Shown: positions 11,907 to 24,587, counted from the stretch's first letter. The stretch: DNA of 64,000 nt from Apium graveolens (GCF_009905375.1 NC_133648.1:305800565-305864564); one strand, 5' to 3'. Notes: generated by a model from the letters alone, not told the origin. Translations and numbers: made by a program.

Positions 11907-14900
11907 TTACTTGAGTATCCTAAGATAACTAACAGTTGTTTCCAGAAAGTTGTTCAACCTTTCTTCCTCCTTGTCTTGAAGGACTCTGACAAGCTTTTTC
12001 TTCAACACTTTCTTCTTTTCAGTATCTTCTCCAAGCTGATAAATGGCTGATCTTAATTTAGAGATCGAACTCTTAGTTATTTCAAGATCACCAATCAACA
12101 TAAAGCTTAAGCTAACATCTTCATGATCAGGACTGAAAGATAACCGAGGATTGTTGAGAAAAACTTTTATAACTACAGCTCCCTTTTCCATCTTTATTTC
12201 TTGACCGGTATAAGTTCTGTACATAGGAACATAATCACCATTTTATTTGTCTTCTTTGTTCATGACTCTTTTTCTGTTACTCTCAAGTATCATAGAAGAC
12301 CAGTTTTCGGTGACATTGTCCTCAACTCTAAGAAGATAGTGAATATATTTCAACTCAGTCACAGTCTTCATCAAGAGTTGCTGCAATGTAAAGCTTTTCA
12401 CTTTACCATCTCTCAAGAAGTACAGAATCTCTTCTCTGACATCACCAAGATTTATCTTCCTATATACAAACTTTACAGCTTCAACCTTCTCAAGATGTGA
12501 AGGAGTAACTCTTTCACCAAGATTGTTAGTCAGAATATCTGTGTCCAGTAAATCAGACCTCAGAGTTTCCATGCCAGAATGAACAATACCTCCTCTAGTA
12601 CGAGTTTTGATAAGCTTTAACTTTTCATTATGTTCCACCCAAGAAGGTTTCTTGATGGACTTATCAATATTCTCCTGTTCTGAAATAGAATCCCTTAGTC
12701 ATGCTGACACAAATTCAATATGCTTGAATCATTTATGATAACTAAATGAATAAACATCTTTCAATCTTTTATCCTTCTTGCTGAGAGGAGCATACCCTAT
12801 AGATAAATCATGAATCTTCCCTCTTATTTTATGCCACAACTCTCTCCTTGAATTTATAATTCTTTGCTCATAGTCACTGCATGCTTGATCAGCTCTCCTT
12901 CTGTCAATTCTTTCTTGTTCATCAAGAATTGATTCATCCAATACTTTGATCACCTTTTCATCAATGTCAAAATCAGCTATCAAATTCACAGCATCAGGAT
13001 CTGCTTTTTCCTCAAGATTTATGTCTGCTTCAAGAGACACATTTGCATGAGTTATATCAACTTGAGCAATGTTAGCGGTTGATTTCTTCTTCCTTTGGAC
13101 AATCATCTCTTCAGTATCCTCAGCTTCTTCTTTTAAATCATGTCCTTGTACATGAACAAAACCTTCTCTGAATAGAACATTCAGAAATGCAGAATCAGTT
13201 GCAGACACTTGACCTGAATTAAAAATTCTCCCTCTTCCTTTTCTTCCTCTTCATCCTCTAGCTCTTGTAGCTCTTCCACCTCTTTTTTGTCTTCCTTTAG
13301 AGGTGTTTGCTTCAGCTTCCATTTGAGCCATTAACTCCTTCTGTTGAATAACTGCGTATTCAGTTGTTAGATCAGGAAATTCTTCAGTTATCAAACTAAG
13401 AGTACTCCTGACATTTTTTAGCTCAAACCTTTTATCTTTATAGTATAGAACAATCTCTTCACCCGTTTCTTTGTGTGTGTAAGGAAATAATAACCCTTTA
13501 ACATCTGCTAAGTTAGAGAAGGTAACATCATCAGTTTCAGGAGCATCAACATTAGTCTTGTGCTTAACTTCATGAGCACCAGTAGACTTTCCTTGTCCTG
13601 AAGAACCGAATCTTTTAGAATGTTGAGGTTGTTGAGCAATAGGAGAAATTTGAACATTTGCAACCGAATTTTTATCACCATCATCATCAGTATCTTTATC
13701 TTTCAACTGAATTGAGTCAGGTGTACATTTTTTGAGCTATCTTCTCCCCCTTTTTGGCATCAGTATTTGAAAGAAGAGAAAATATAGCATCCAGTTTATC
13801 AGCCATTGATGTTACTGTATCTTCCAAGGAAGAAAATCGAGTATCCATGCTTTATTGAGATTGAATCACGGCTTTGACAGCCTTTCTCACACTTATGAGA
13901 TCAGCTGAAGTAAGTGGATTGATCATAAATGAATCAATTTTGTTCTATAAACTAGTATAAGATTTCTTCATATCAATAAGTTCAGAGATAATTCCTTTCA
14001 CAGAGATGGTAGAGGCCTTAATATGCAATTTAAGTTCAGGGTTTTGAAGTCCATCATAGGCCCTGTGAACATGTTGCATACCAACAGCTGATGAGATAGA
14101 AGTATGTGCATCTCTCCATGCAAAATCCCATTCAGTCTTTCGAAAATGATCAGCATCAGCATTGTAATAAGAAGGATAATCATTGAAATGTGAAGAAGAA
14201 CCAACATTGGACTTCTTAGATGCATCAATAGCAATCTTAAGCTGAGCTGTGTCAGAATCATCAGGATCACTGTCTTCATCAGAATTAGAGCTAGACGGAC
14301 CCTCAGAAGAATTTGCAGAGCTAGGCAGAATTGCTTTGCCTTTAAGAGGATCCTTAGAAATATGTGTCTGTTCCTGATGAGATCCTAAAATATAAAACAA
14401 GGTAACACCTAAATCTCTCTTTTCTTTTCAAGTGATCTCATCACTTCTCACACAATATAATTCTTTTAAGAGTAATATGTGTCTCACATAAGAAAGTTTA
14501 TAAGTAAAGAAAAATTTATAAAATTCATTTCTCAAAACTACCTCTCCTTTTGCCAGTACAGGAGACTGCCTCTCAAAATTTAATTTTCTCTCATAGTATT
14601 GTCACATAGTCTCACAGAAAAGCACAATCACACATTTTACAAAGAAATAAGAGATGGTTGAGAGGTGTAGTATGTTTGTCATATAAATAGAGGTAACCTC
14701 AAATAAGAGACTATTTATAATCATATAAACATGAAGAACAACAGAGAAAAATAAGCAATACCTGAATGTGAGTCCTCAAGTAGAAGTGATGATAGTGGAG
14801 GAACAAACAACGCATCAGGATGCTTTAACAAGCTAGTTAACAGCAACGAATCATCAGTAGAAACTGCTTGAATGGTTAGTTGATCAACATCAGGATTTGT

Positions 14901-16611
14901 TGTAGCATCAGGATTTGATTTATCAGGAGAATGAACTAAGCCAACATCAGTACTTTGAACCGATGGTTCTTGTGGGGCCTGAGGAATATGAGCTACTTCA
15001 GCAAGAATTGGTGAAGGTTCTTATGTACTCTCCTCAAACATCAGATCATTAATAACTGCATCCACCTTTGACAATACATTCTGATGAGCCTTCTTTTCTT
15101 GCAGCAGTTGTTCGGAATCAGCAAGAAGATCACCTTGAGCAAAATCAACAATTATTTGTGCAGCCTCTTTGTCTGCATCTTCCCTTTGAGAAGATGGTTC
15201 TTGTGTGACTGGATGTGTCTCAGTTGCTAAATCCCTTTGAGACTTAGATTCTTGTGGACTGACATTCATAGCAGAGTACTGAGCCTTTTTCTTCTTTCGG
15301 ATGTACCTAACCACATCTTCATCTTTTCTTTCCAACTTGCTTTTGTCATCTGTCTTGGGCACAACAGCTTCTTTGATCACTGAAAACTGTTTGATCAGAT
15401 CACTAGCATTAGTAGTTGGCTTCATGGTTCCAGTTGTGTCAACAGAGTCATCAGGAATTGCAATTGTTTATTTCTTTATCTTTATCCTTGCCCCAATGGG
15501 CATCTGATCATCAGAGTTAGAATCATCTTACATGACCAACCTTCTTTTCCGGACTGGAAATCATTCTTCTTTCTTCTCACTCTCACTCAGTGAGGCCTGT
15601 TGAGCTCGCTGTTGAGTTTGAACAAATTTCTTAACCAGCCTTTTCTTAAGTACAACTGATGTCTTTTGGGAGACATCATAGGAGGCTAATTTAGGAGCTG
15701 GATTGGAGTTCTGTTTAGAAGAAGGAATGCTTGGATTAGAAATAAGATGGGTAGTGTCTTGTTCCACAACATCAGGAAATTTTACAGAGGTGCGAGCATC
15801 AGGTCTATTTCTCAATAGAAATTGCCTGACCTCCTGAGGCAGGAAGGGAGGTCCTGAAAACTTATTATTTTCATCTCTTTTAATATGATCAGTGATTCTC
15901 AGAAATTTGAAATACAGGAAGTAATTCATCAATATCAAATTCAACATTAGGGCATAGAAAATTAAAAATTAGTTGAAGAAATCTAGTATACCCTATCACT
16001 CCTGATGCATCTGTTCTCTTAGCAATTATGGATTAAAGAATGGTGTTACCATAGTCAAAATTACCAGAATAGAGAAGAGAGTACTCAATTTTCAGAGAAG
16101 TGGACGGAAGAGCATCAAAATTTGTTGTCTTGTTCAAGAAACATCTGCTGATGCAATCAAAGAAGAAATTCCATTTTCTCTTTAATTTTGTCCTTGTCAA
16201 TTTTCCAATTGTTGTGATGTCACCTTTGTAGTTCAGATTTCTGAGAATATCAAATAGCTGCTCAGTTGCATAATTATCAGGAGCACCATCACAAGCAGGC
16301 AACCTTAATGCTTGAACCGGAACATCAGCATCAACCTCATACTTGCGTCCCTTATGTTCAAAAGAGAGAGCATTATTTATTTCATTAACTAGAGTTGTAT
16401 CCCATACCTGCATTATAGCCCTGTATGATACCTTAGTAGGATTTGTGAGTGCATATCCAATTGGACATTGGAGTAAGAAATCTTTTATATCATGAATAGA
16501 TTGAGGAAACTGCTGATGTATAAGCGAAGCCAAGTAGTTATTGGTTCCAAAAGTGTTTCCATGAATAATAGTGGTTCGGCTGAAGAAGGGTGAAATCTCA
16601 GAAGATGACAT
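11907..16611 (-). pseudogene. Long accessory ORF (aORF) of element A, two exons, decayed
   Basis: Downstream of pol and on the same strand lies a reading frame of about 1,440 codons. It starts at the ATG at 16611 (MSSSEISPFFSRTTII) and stops after LRILK at 11907. Exon 1 is 16611-14762 and exon 2 is 14384-11907. The first about 230 residues form a compact domain with LKRKWNFFFDCISRCF and RFLQLIFNFLCP, similar in layout to the plant transposon / env-like domain of other elements. The rest is hydrophilic with acidic, Ser-rich and Lys-rich parts and a basic RGGRATRARG tract near 13260; the C-terminal 300 residues look helical. I see no signal peptide or membrane span, so an envelope role is not supported. 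Frameshifts near 15910 and 13725 and about nine in-frame stops (such as 16033, 15561, 15021, 13945, 13251, 12729 and 12243) make it a pseudogene. Its function is unknown. Such ORFs are known from SIRE-type elements of other dicots. Confidence 0.75.
14385..14761 (-). other. Spliceosomal-type intron in the accessory ORF
   Basis: On the minus strand, CATTCAG|GTATTGC at 14762/14761 and TTTATATTTTAG|GATC at 14385/14384 bound 377 bp that are T-rich and full of stops in all frames. Upstream the frame reads ...LLLEDSHS plus one base, and downstream it resumes as GSHQEQTHISKDP, so removal joins the two exons in frame (phase 1). Confidence 0.7.
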
Positions 16612-16698
16612 GATGTTTGTAGGCGTTGAGGAAAAATATTCGTTAGATGTGAATAGTAAGGTTGTGTGTATGATGATATGTGTCACAGAGGTTCTTGT

Positions 16699-16714
16699 GC
16701 AAATATAAGTTTGC
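16699..16714 (-). promoter_or_regulatory. TATA-like box before the accessory ORF
   Basis: On the minus strand AACTTATATTTGC lies about 97 bp upstream of the ATG at 16611, followed by an A/C/T-rich leader. It is a weak match, noted because the same spacing recurs before three other accessory ORFs in the window. Confidence 0.35.
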
Positions 16715-16716
16715 AA

Positions 16717-17395
16717 AGCTTAGTTGTATGTAACACACTCGGAGAAGGAAGCTTAGTGAATTATACTTCGGATAGAGGATAATTACTGAAGAATTGGAGT
16801 GGAAAGTGGAGTAATGTGCTGAATTAACAACAAAGGATACACTACTCTTTTGGTAAATTTTTGTATCACTTTGTTCAACAATTTATCCACTTTTAAACAA
16901 TAATTAAGAAGACAATCACTTTTCAGCATTAAATAATTCAGAAATTATTTTTCAATAATATTCTAAATTAAAACATGTTGACATGCCATCAGTATTTGGT
17001 ACCTCTTATCTATCAGGATTTAACATCGTCAGGATTTGTCGATTCAAATTCATCAGTGTTTATCAAAACAACTCAAGCTTATCAGAAAACCACAATTTAA
17101 ATCTCAAGAATCATTAAAAGATACATGTTAATAGTGCGATTTAGAGATTAATAGGCTAGAATAAAGAACGAGCACATGCATACACAACTAAGGAACATAG
17201 ATTAGGTCTTGTAAGCAAAATAAACAAAATTTCGTTAATAATTCAAGAGAGTACATTTCATGAAATGTTTGATTACATGCATAGATGATTACAAGAAAAT
17301 CCTAATCTAAGAGAAGAACTTCAACAACCTTAGTCTAAGAAGCCCGACAAAGCTGATGATGAAGAGAAATAGCTAGAGGGTGTTTGCCGGGAGGA
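16717..17395 (-). other. Spacer between small gene and long accessory ORF in element A
   Basis: On the minus strand this begins with the 3' region of the small accessory gene, including TCATGAAATGTACTCTCTTG and ATTAACGAAATTTTG near 17270-17220, which matches the 3' region of the small gene in element B at about 63530. The rest is AT-rich with many ATCAGGATTTG and CTGAT-type short repeats. No ORF is seen. Confidence 0.55.
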
Positions 17396-17450
17396 CTAAG
17401 GCGGTGGATAATCAGGGCTTCGCCCTTCTTTCAATAGAGAGGATAGTAAG
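17396..17450 (-). pseudogene. Small accessory gene of element A, 3' part (split by Athila)
   Basis: This is the C-terminal part of the small gene that begins at 29064. Taking one copy of the GTAAG duplication, the minus-strand frame continues from ...RQQERSFVL at 28860 into LSSLLKEGRSPDYPPP at 17445 and stops at TAG (17398-17396). The whole product would be 84 aa. The Athila insertion separates the two parts by 11.4 kb, so no intact message is expected. Confidence 0.7.
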
Positions 17451-18873
17451 TGTTGAGTGACATTTATGACACTTTATAATGCTCTATTAAGCTTTGAGTT
17501 GATGCGTTTGTACTCAAGTTGTTAAGTGTTTTAACGTGTTTTCTAGTGTTTTTGCATTTCAGACATTATCTAGGTAATCAGGTGAATTAGCATTGTTTTG
17601 GTGCTAATTTGGTATCAACGTTGTGTTGGAATAAAAACTCGTGGAAAGCCGACTCGAAGCAGCAAAGAAAATTAGAAATCTAAAGTTTTTCCAGAGGTAC
17701 GGCGCGCCCGCGCCAGGATGTAAGAAAGGCAGCGCGCCCGCGCTGTGATAGCGCGCGGCCACGGCGGTGCGAATTCAAAGAATCCTGATTCTATTATAAT
17801 TACAATTGGAGGACTTCTGGATTGCATGAGGCTGCTACATATATTTGAATAAAGGACGGTTTCAATAGAGAGATGTACCAGAGCGCAAGGAGAGCCGTAT
17901 GAAGACCGTTTTAGCACGGATCCAACGAAGACGAAGAAGATCTTGTTTTTACTTGTGAATCTTTGTTCTAAGTTGTAACTTGGATGCTATTTTTCTTATT
18001 TGTGAACCTTACTCTTGTTTCGTACTTGGTTTTGTTTATTCGTTATAAAGACTATGTTTGTTATAATATGCTTTCATCGGAACCCACATTGATGATGAGT
18101 TCGATTATGGGCTAATCATTATCGTGGGGTTCTAATGAATTTATTTATGGATTTCTTTAGTTAATTTGTTTCGATGCCTTAGTGTGTGGTGATTGTATGA
18201 TATCCTAGTATTAGTTGTGCGTATTCGTCTTATGAGTGTCGCAAACTTATAAGATAGCTGTTAATCTTTAATGAAGCGATAGTGAATTTAAGGATTTAGA
18301 ACTTGCCATGCTAGCATAGGCTCATGTATTTGTTATGCATAATTCGTAGATAATTTAATCATCTTACTTGCCCTGTGTAATGATAATAGATAACTTGTGC
18401 TTGAACCGTTATGTTGTCAAATTCTATAGACATATAGGGTCTCAATATAATTGGTGTCTATTCAGCTTCTATCTCTTTTGTGGATGTCTGGTAGTATGGT
18501 ATTCATGCAACGAAAGTTGGCGTTTATCAGTTTCTGTTATCTGATTAGTGTCGTCACCATTACATGCTAAGGTTAAGAACAATAAGTCTATTGAATGAAG
18601 TATTTAATGAAGTTAGAATCTCATGTTTGTCATATATATTAATTCAACCATTATTATTCTCTAAGTTAAAATTGTTAGTTTAATTCTTAGTTATAAACAA
18701 CCTCAATTTGTTATCGTCTTAGCATTGAATAATAACCATACATTGTTGCTTAAGTGCATAAATTAATTAGTTAACCAAGCCAATCTCTGTGGGAACGAAT
18801 CTGATTTATGTCTTATACTACTTGCGAACGCGTATACTTGCGTGAATTATTAGCGCGTGTTTAGCGACTAACG
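17451..18873 (+). repeat. 5' LTR of the Athila element
   Basis: It begins TGTTGAGTGACATTTATG and ends TTAGCGACTAACG (the right copy ends ...CTAACA). At 17700-17770 it contains GC-rich GCGCGCCCGCG blocks unlike the AT-rich rest. It lacks a 23-bp GC-rich unit present in the right LTR, which accounts for its shorter length (1423 against 1446 bp). Confidence 0.93.
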
Positions 18874-18879
18874 AGTTTT

Positions 18880-18897
18880 TGGCGTCGCTGCCAGGGA
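18880..18897 (+). other. Primer binding site of Athila
   Basis: TGGCGTCGCTGCCAGGGA follows the LTR and matches the complement of the 3' end of tRNA-Asp with few changes. This is the usual Athila-type site. Confidence 0.85.
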
Positions 18898-19014
18898 CTG
18901 TAGTGTTAATTTTTAGTTTATGTATTTTCCATCAGTGGTCGTTAAAGTTCATTGACTCGGACACTGTTACTTATTCATTTCCTTGTCTTATTTCAGGTAC
19001 TCTAGCGAGGGTGT

Positions 19015-20580
19015 ATGCATACGCGTTCACGTACTCGTAAGAGAACTTAGGATAAAGCTTCAAGCATGATTCAAATAATACAGAACTCAGTTCAGTTTAG
19101 GGGTTCTCCTACTGAAGACCCCAACATGCACATCAGGGATTTCATCGAGATCTGCGACACGTTCAAGTTTAATAATGTGACTAAAGATGCTATCAAGCTG
19201 CGACTCTTCCCATTCTCTCTGAGGGACAAAGCTAAGTGCTGGTTACATTCTCTACCAGCAGAGTCTATCACCACTTGGGAAGATCTTGCTCAAAAGTTTC
19301 TCACTAAATTCTTCCCTATGGAGAAGACTGCTGTAATCAGAATGCTCTTAATCAGTTGGCTCAGCAAACTGGGTAATCTCTGTGTGAGGCTTGGGATCGA
19401 TATAAGGAGATGCTAAGGAAGTGCCCACACTATGGCACGCCTGTTTGGATGATTATTAACTATTTCTATAATGGATTGGGTGCTACTTCTAGACCCATGC
19501 TTGATGCAACATCAGGAGGAGGCTTGTGGGCTGAGAGCTACGATGAAGCTTATAAATTAATTGAATTGATGGCTGCTAATGAATACTAGAATCCTTCCCA
19601 AAGACTGACCTAGGGAAAAGTAGCAGGAATTCTGGAGTTGGATGCAGCAACTGCTATAGCTCCCAAACTTAAGGCTTTGACGATGAAGGTGGAAACTTTG
19701 GCTAATCACGGGGTTAATCAAATCGCTAATGTCTGTGAGCTTTGCGCTGGTGCCCATGAGACTGATCAGTTCACAATTTCTAGTGAATCAGCTCAGTTTG
19801 TGGGCAACTTTCAGCATTCGCAACAGCCCGTGCCAGCCACTTATCATCCCAATAACCGCAATCATCCTAATTTCAGTTGGAGCAACGCTCAGAATGCGGT
19901 TCAACATCCTTATCAGCAGTATCCAGCTAAGCATTACAACCCACTTGGTTTTCAGCAACCACAATATGCACCAAGACAGCAACTCCAGCTGCAACAAGCT
20001 AATGAAAAATTTGAACTAGAGGAGTTGAAGCTTATGTGCAAGAGTCAAGCTGTTTCTATCAAGACCTTGGAAAATCAAATTGGTCAAATTGTCAATGCCT
20101 TGCTAAATCGTCAGCCTGGTACACTACCTAGTGACATAGAAGTTCCAGGAAGGAAGGAAGCTAAGAAGCAGGTTAAGGCAATCACTTTGAGGTCTGGAAA
20201 GGTTGCGAATACCGAACAAACTCAAGCGTTGACTGAAAAAGCTGGGGCTGAGAAAGAAGTAGAGCAGCAGGAAGAAGAAGTGGAATCAAGGAAGACTAAT
20301 ATTGAGCACACTCCTCCTGAGGGTAATATAAGGGAGAAACAGATCTATCATCCACCACCTTTTACTAAGCGGCTGCAGAAGAAAAAGCTGGACAAGCAAT
20401 TTGAGAAGTTTCTGGAGGTGTTCAAGAAACTTCATATCAACATACCTTTCGATGAGGCCCTTGAGCAGATGCCTAGTTACGCAAGGTTTATGAAAGGTAT
20501 TATCTCTCGGAAGGTGAAGCTAGATGATTTAGAGACGGTCGCTCTCACGGAGGAATGCAGTGTTGTGTTGCAACAGAAGT
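19015..20580 (+). pseudogene. gag: Athila gag (frameshifted)
   Basis: The frame starts MHTRSRTRKR at 19015, meets an early TAG, and continues with the retrotransposon Gag domain (MHIRDFIEICDTFKF, then LFPFSLRDKAKCWLHSLP, TTWEDLAQKFLTKFFP). A frameshift near 19345 moves the capsid end (LCEAWDRYKEMLRKCPHYG) to another frame. From 19638 the frame is open again through a Gln/Pro-rich stretch with a degenerate CELCAGAH zinc-knuckle-like motif and a Glu/Lys-rich linker. Gag would form the virus-like particle and bind RNA. Early stop, frameshift and stops near 19589 and 19609 rule out a normal product. Confidence 0.88.
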
Positions 20581-21149
20581 TGCCTTCGAAGCTTAAAGAT
20601 CCAGGAAGCTTCACTATTCCGTGTACTATTAGAAAAGTGTCTTTTGATAGATGCTTATGTGACTTGGGAGCTAGCATCAATCTGATGCCTTTGTCAATCT
20701 TCAAGAAATTGGACTTACCTGATCCAAAACCAACTTATATGACTTTGCAATTGGCCAACCGTTCTATTACATATCCGTGAGGTATTGTGGAGGATGTCTT
20801 GGTCAAGGTTGATAAACTCATCTTCCCTGCTGATTTTGTCATTCTTGATTTCGAGGAGGATAAGAAGATTCCCATAATCTTGGAAAGACCTTTCTTGGCG
20901 ACTGGCTGAACCTTGATTGATGTGTAGAAGGGTGAGCTCACAATGCGAAATCTGGATCATGATGTCAATTTTAATGTGTTCAATGCTATGAAATTTCCTA
21001 CAGAAAATGAGGAGTGCTTAAAGGTGGAGTTGGTCGATTCTGTGGTTACTTCAGAACTTGATCAATTACTAAGGTCTGATGCCTTGTAAAAAGCCTTATT
21101 GTGAAATTCAGATAGTGATGATGACGAAGGAGAAGAAAAATTATAATAT
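20581..21149 (+). pseudogene. Athila protease region
   Basis: The frame carries CDLGASINLMPLSIFKKL, an aspartic protease active-site region in the form D-L-G-A-S seen in Athila (family motif D-[ST]-G-[AS]). It then reads through a TGA at 20778 to [24 protein letters not shown] sequence and a variant of the ILGRPFLATG motif. In-frame stops at 20778, near 20908 and 20926 break it. The protease would cut Gag-Pol. Confidence 0.8.
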
Positions 21150-22925
21150 TTGAATGCTTCTCCTTGGAAGAGGAAGATTGATATGCCTTTTGAATCTCTT
21201 GGAATGGAGGAATTGAACAAAGCTCCTAAACGCCTCAAGCCATCTATTGAGGAAGCTCCCACTCTTGAGCTTAAGCCTTTACCTGAGTATTTGAGGTATG
21301 TGTTTTTAGGTGATGCATCTACTTTTCCTGTAATTATTGCATCTGATCTTTCAGGTAGTGACAAGGAAAAGCTCCTGAGGCTTCTAAGAGAGTTCAAATC
21401 GATAATTGGTTGGACTATAGCAGATATCAAGGGAATCAGCCCTTCTTATTGCATGCATAAAATTCTTCTAGATGAAGGTAGAAAGCCTACGGTTGAGCAG
21501 CAAAGAAGACTTAATCCGATCATGAAGGAAGTAGTGAAGAAAGAAATTCTTAAGTGGCTAGATGCAAGGATCATCTTTCCTATTTCTGATAGTTCATGGG
21601 TAAGCCCGGTTCAATGTGTGCCAAAAAAAGGTGGAATTACTGTTGTAGCAAATGAGAAGAATGAGCTTATTCCTACAAGAATAGTCACGGGGTGGAGAGT
21701 TTGCATGGACTATAGGAAGCTGAACAAGGCCACTAGGAATGATCACTTCCCTTTGCCCTTCATTGACCAGATGCTTGATAGATTGCCTGGTCTTGAGTAC
21801 TACTGTCTTCTTGACGGCTATTCGGTTTACAATCAGATTTGCATCGCCTTCAGACGAGTTTCTTTTGGTCTGTGTGGTGCACCAGCCACATTTTAGAGAT
21901 GTATGATGGTCATTTTTTCTGATATGATTGGGCAGAATTGTGGAGGTGTTCATGGACGACTTCTCTGTATTTGGCGATTCTTTTGATGAATGCTTGCAAA
22001 ATCTTGGACACGTTCTCAAGAGGTGTGTTGAGACCAATTTTGTTCTCAATTGGGAGAAATGTCACTTTATGGTGCGACATGGCATTATTCTTGGGAACAA
22101 GGTTTCTAGTAAGGTCTTGAGGCGGACAAAGCCAAGGTGGGGGTCATTGAAAATCTTCCTCCTCCTATTTCTATTAAGGGAATTCGCAGTTTTCTTGGTC
22201 ATGCGGGTTTCTATAGGCGTTTCATCAAAGACTTCTCTAAAATTTCGAAGCCATTGTGCAGTTTTCTAGAGAAAGACGTCCCTTTCAAGTTTGATGACGA
22301 GTACCTTGCAGGTTTTGAAATATTTAAGAAGAGTTTAATCACGGCACCTGTCATAACTACACCTGATTGGTCTGAACCTTTTAAGATGATGTGCGATGCA
22401 AGTGACTATACAGTTGGAGCAGTTCTTAGGCAGAGGAAGAACAACATATTTCATGTGGTCTACTATGCTAGCAAGGCCCTTAATGGAGCTCAACTGAATT
22501 ATACTACCACGGAGAAAGAACTTTTGGCTATTGTCTATGGTTTTGAGAAATTTCGATCTTATCTACTTGGGACTTAGGTGACAGTTTTCACTGATCACAC
22601 TGCAATTCATTATCTCGTCTTAAAGAAGGACTCGAAGCCTAGATTGATTAGATGGGTTCTTTTGCTTCAAGAATTTGAACTAGAGATCAAGGACAGAAAG
22701 GGGACTGAAAATCAAGTCGCTGATCATCTCTCGCGTTTAGAGAACCCTAATGCTGCTTTATTGGATAAGACATTGATAACTGAATCTTTTCCCGACGAGC
22801 AGTTGTTTGGAGTGCAAGAAGAAGAATCATGGTTTAGAGACATTATGAACTACCTTGTGAGTAATATCATGCCTCCCGACTTATCTTATACTCAAAGAAA
22901 GAAGTTTCTACATGAAGTGAAGTAG
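21150..22925 (+). pseudogene. pol: Athila reverse transcriptase and RNase H
   Basis: RT blocks in order: WVSPVQCVPKKGG, WRVCMDYRKLNKATRNDHFP, LPFIDQMLDRLPG, YYCLLDGYSVYNQI, CGAPATF, and the catalytic box VFMDDFSVFG at about 21950. The fingers and palm blocks are followed by GHAGFYRRFIKDFSKI and SEPFKMMCDASDYTVGAVL, where the RNase H-like domain begins, then [10 protein letters not shown] and [18 protein letters not shown]. Breaks: a stop after CGAPATF (21896), frameshifts around 21925 and 22120, and a TAG at 22575. The domains are nearly complete in length, so the decay is point mutations and short indels. Confidence 0.93.
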
Positions 22926-24079
22926 TATATGTGGGATGAGCCATTTCTTTTTTGACAAGGAGCTGACCAAATCATCAGGAGATGTATTCCGTACAGCGAA
23001 ACGGGGGGGATCTTACGAGATTTCCACTCAACGGATTATGGAGGACATTATGGTGGAGAAAAGATAGCAGGTCATATTCTGCAAGCAGGTTTCTTTTGGC
23101 CAACCTTGTTTAAAGATGCTCACCAGTTCATTTTGAAATGTGATCGATGTCAACATGTGGGTAATATGTCTAAGAGGGATGAGATGCCTCTTAATGTGCT
23201 TATCGAGGTTGAGGTCTTCGATGTTTGAGGAATTGACTTCATAGGGCCATTTATCTCATCTTATAATAATCAGTACATCTTGTTGGCGGTTGATTATGTG
23301 TCGAAATGGGTTGAGGTTAAAGTGTTGCCAACGAAAGATGCGAAAGTGGTGCTTAATTTTCTTCATAAGCAGATCTTCACAATATTTGGAACTCCAAGAG
23401 TCATAATCATTGATGAGGGGTCACATTTCTGTAACCGCAAGTTAACTACTATGATGCAGAGGTATAATGTGAATCATCGCATTGCTACAGCTTATCACCC
23501 TCAAACGAATGGTCAAGCTGAGGTATCTAACAGGGAGATCAAACGCATTTTAGAGAAAGTTGTGTGTCCATCGAGGAATGATTGGTCTTTGAAGCTTGAT
23601 GAAGCTGTTTGGGCGTATCGAACAACATACAAGACTCCGCTAGGGATGTCACCGTATCAGTTTGTTTATGGTAAGGGGTGTCATTTATCGGTGGAGCTGG
23701 AGCATAAGGCATATTGAGCTTTGAAGAAATTGAATCTTAACTTGGATGCAGCTGGAAAGAAGAGGATGTTTCAATTAAATGAGCTCGGCGAATTTTGACT
23801 TCAAGCTTATGAGAACAACAAAATTATGAGAACAACAAAATGTATAAGGAGAAAGTCAAGAGGTGGCACGACCGGGGTTAAGTGCTCAAATCATTTGTGC
23901 CAGGGCAACAAGTTCTTTTGTTCAACTCTCGTCTCCGTCTTTTTCTTGGAAAGTTGAAGTCAAGATGGTCAGGGCCGTTTATTGTCAAAACTCTGTGTCC
24001 ACATGGAGCTGTGGAAATTTTTGAGAATGATCCGGACCAAGCATTCAAGGTAAATGGTCAGAGGTTGAAGCATTATTAA
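22926..24079 (+). pseudogene. Athila integrase
   Basis: An HHCC-type zinc part is seen as DYGGHYGGEKI...FILKCDRCQHVGN. The core follows: a first Asp in GIDFIGPF, a second in [11 protein letters not shown], and the Glu in [17 protein letters not shown], then [22 protein letters not shown] sequence. The C-terminal part ([18 protein letters not shown] and NGQRLKHY) ends at 24079. There is a TAG at 22923, a TGA at 23227, another at 23717, and a short direct duplication (GAGAACAACAAAATTATG) near 23810. The integrase would insert cDNA; this copy is dead. Confidence 0.9.
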
Positions 24080-24261
24080 GGTGGTTAGTGCCGTTTTATT
24101 GTCCGTTTGATCTCAAGTTCTACGTCAAGCTAACGACGTAAAGCAAGCGCTTCTTGGGAGGCAACCCAAATTTGTTGAACATTAGTAGGTACAGGAAGCA
24201 AGAATAAAAGAGAAAATCACAAAAAAATCAAAAAATGAAAAAAAAATCAGGACTGACTAGA

Positions 24262-24405
24262 GAAGCCTGGCGCGCCCACGCTGTCCTAGCGCGCGGCCAC
24301 GCTGAAAATACAGAAACACGGCCCACCCGCGTTGTTCCAGCGCACGGCCGCGCTGGTTTGGCAGAAGTAGCGCGCCCGCGCTGTCTTAGCGCACGGCTGT
24401 GCCGA
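24262..24405 (+). repeat. GC-rich repeat between Athila pol and env-like ORF
   Basis: Three imperfect units of GCGCGCCCGCGCTGT plus CCTAGCGCGCGGCC occur in an otherwise AT-rich spacer. The same motif sits in both Athila LTRs at 17700-17770 and 27660-27752. Confidence 0.8.
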
Positions 24406-24587
24406 TGTCCCGACTCAGAAAAAAATAAAAGGCAGTTTTAAGGGGGAAAATTGAGATTTTTCCTACAAAATCAATTCCCAACCAAATTTTACTCCCCTAC
24501 ATCCCAAATTTCCCTCTCCAAATCAAAACCATTACTCCCATAATCAAATCCCATTTCTATTCCATATATAATTATCTTTTCACCACC

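Noticed and set aside
11907..16611. True envelope gene in the SIRE-type element
   Set aside because: No signal peptide, membrane span or Cys/glycosylation pattern is seen in the reading frame, so only the neutral name accessory ORF is used.
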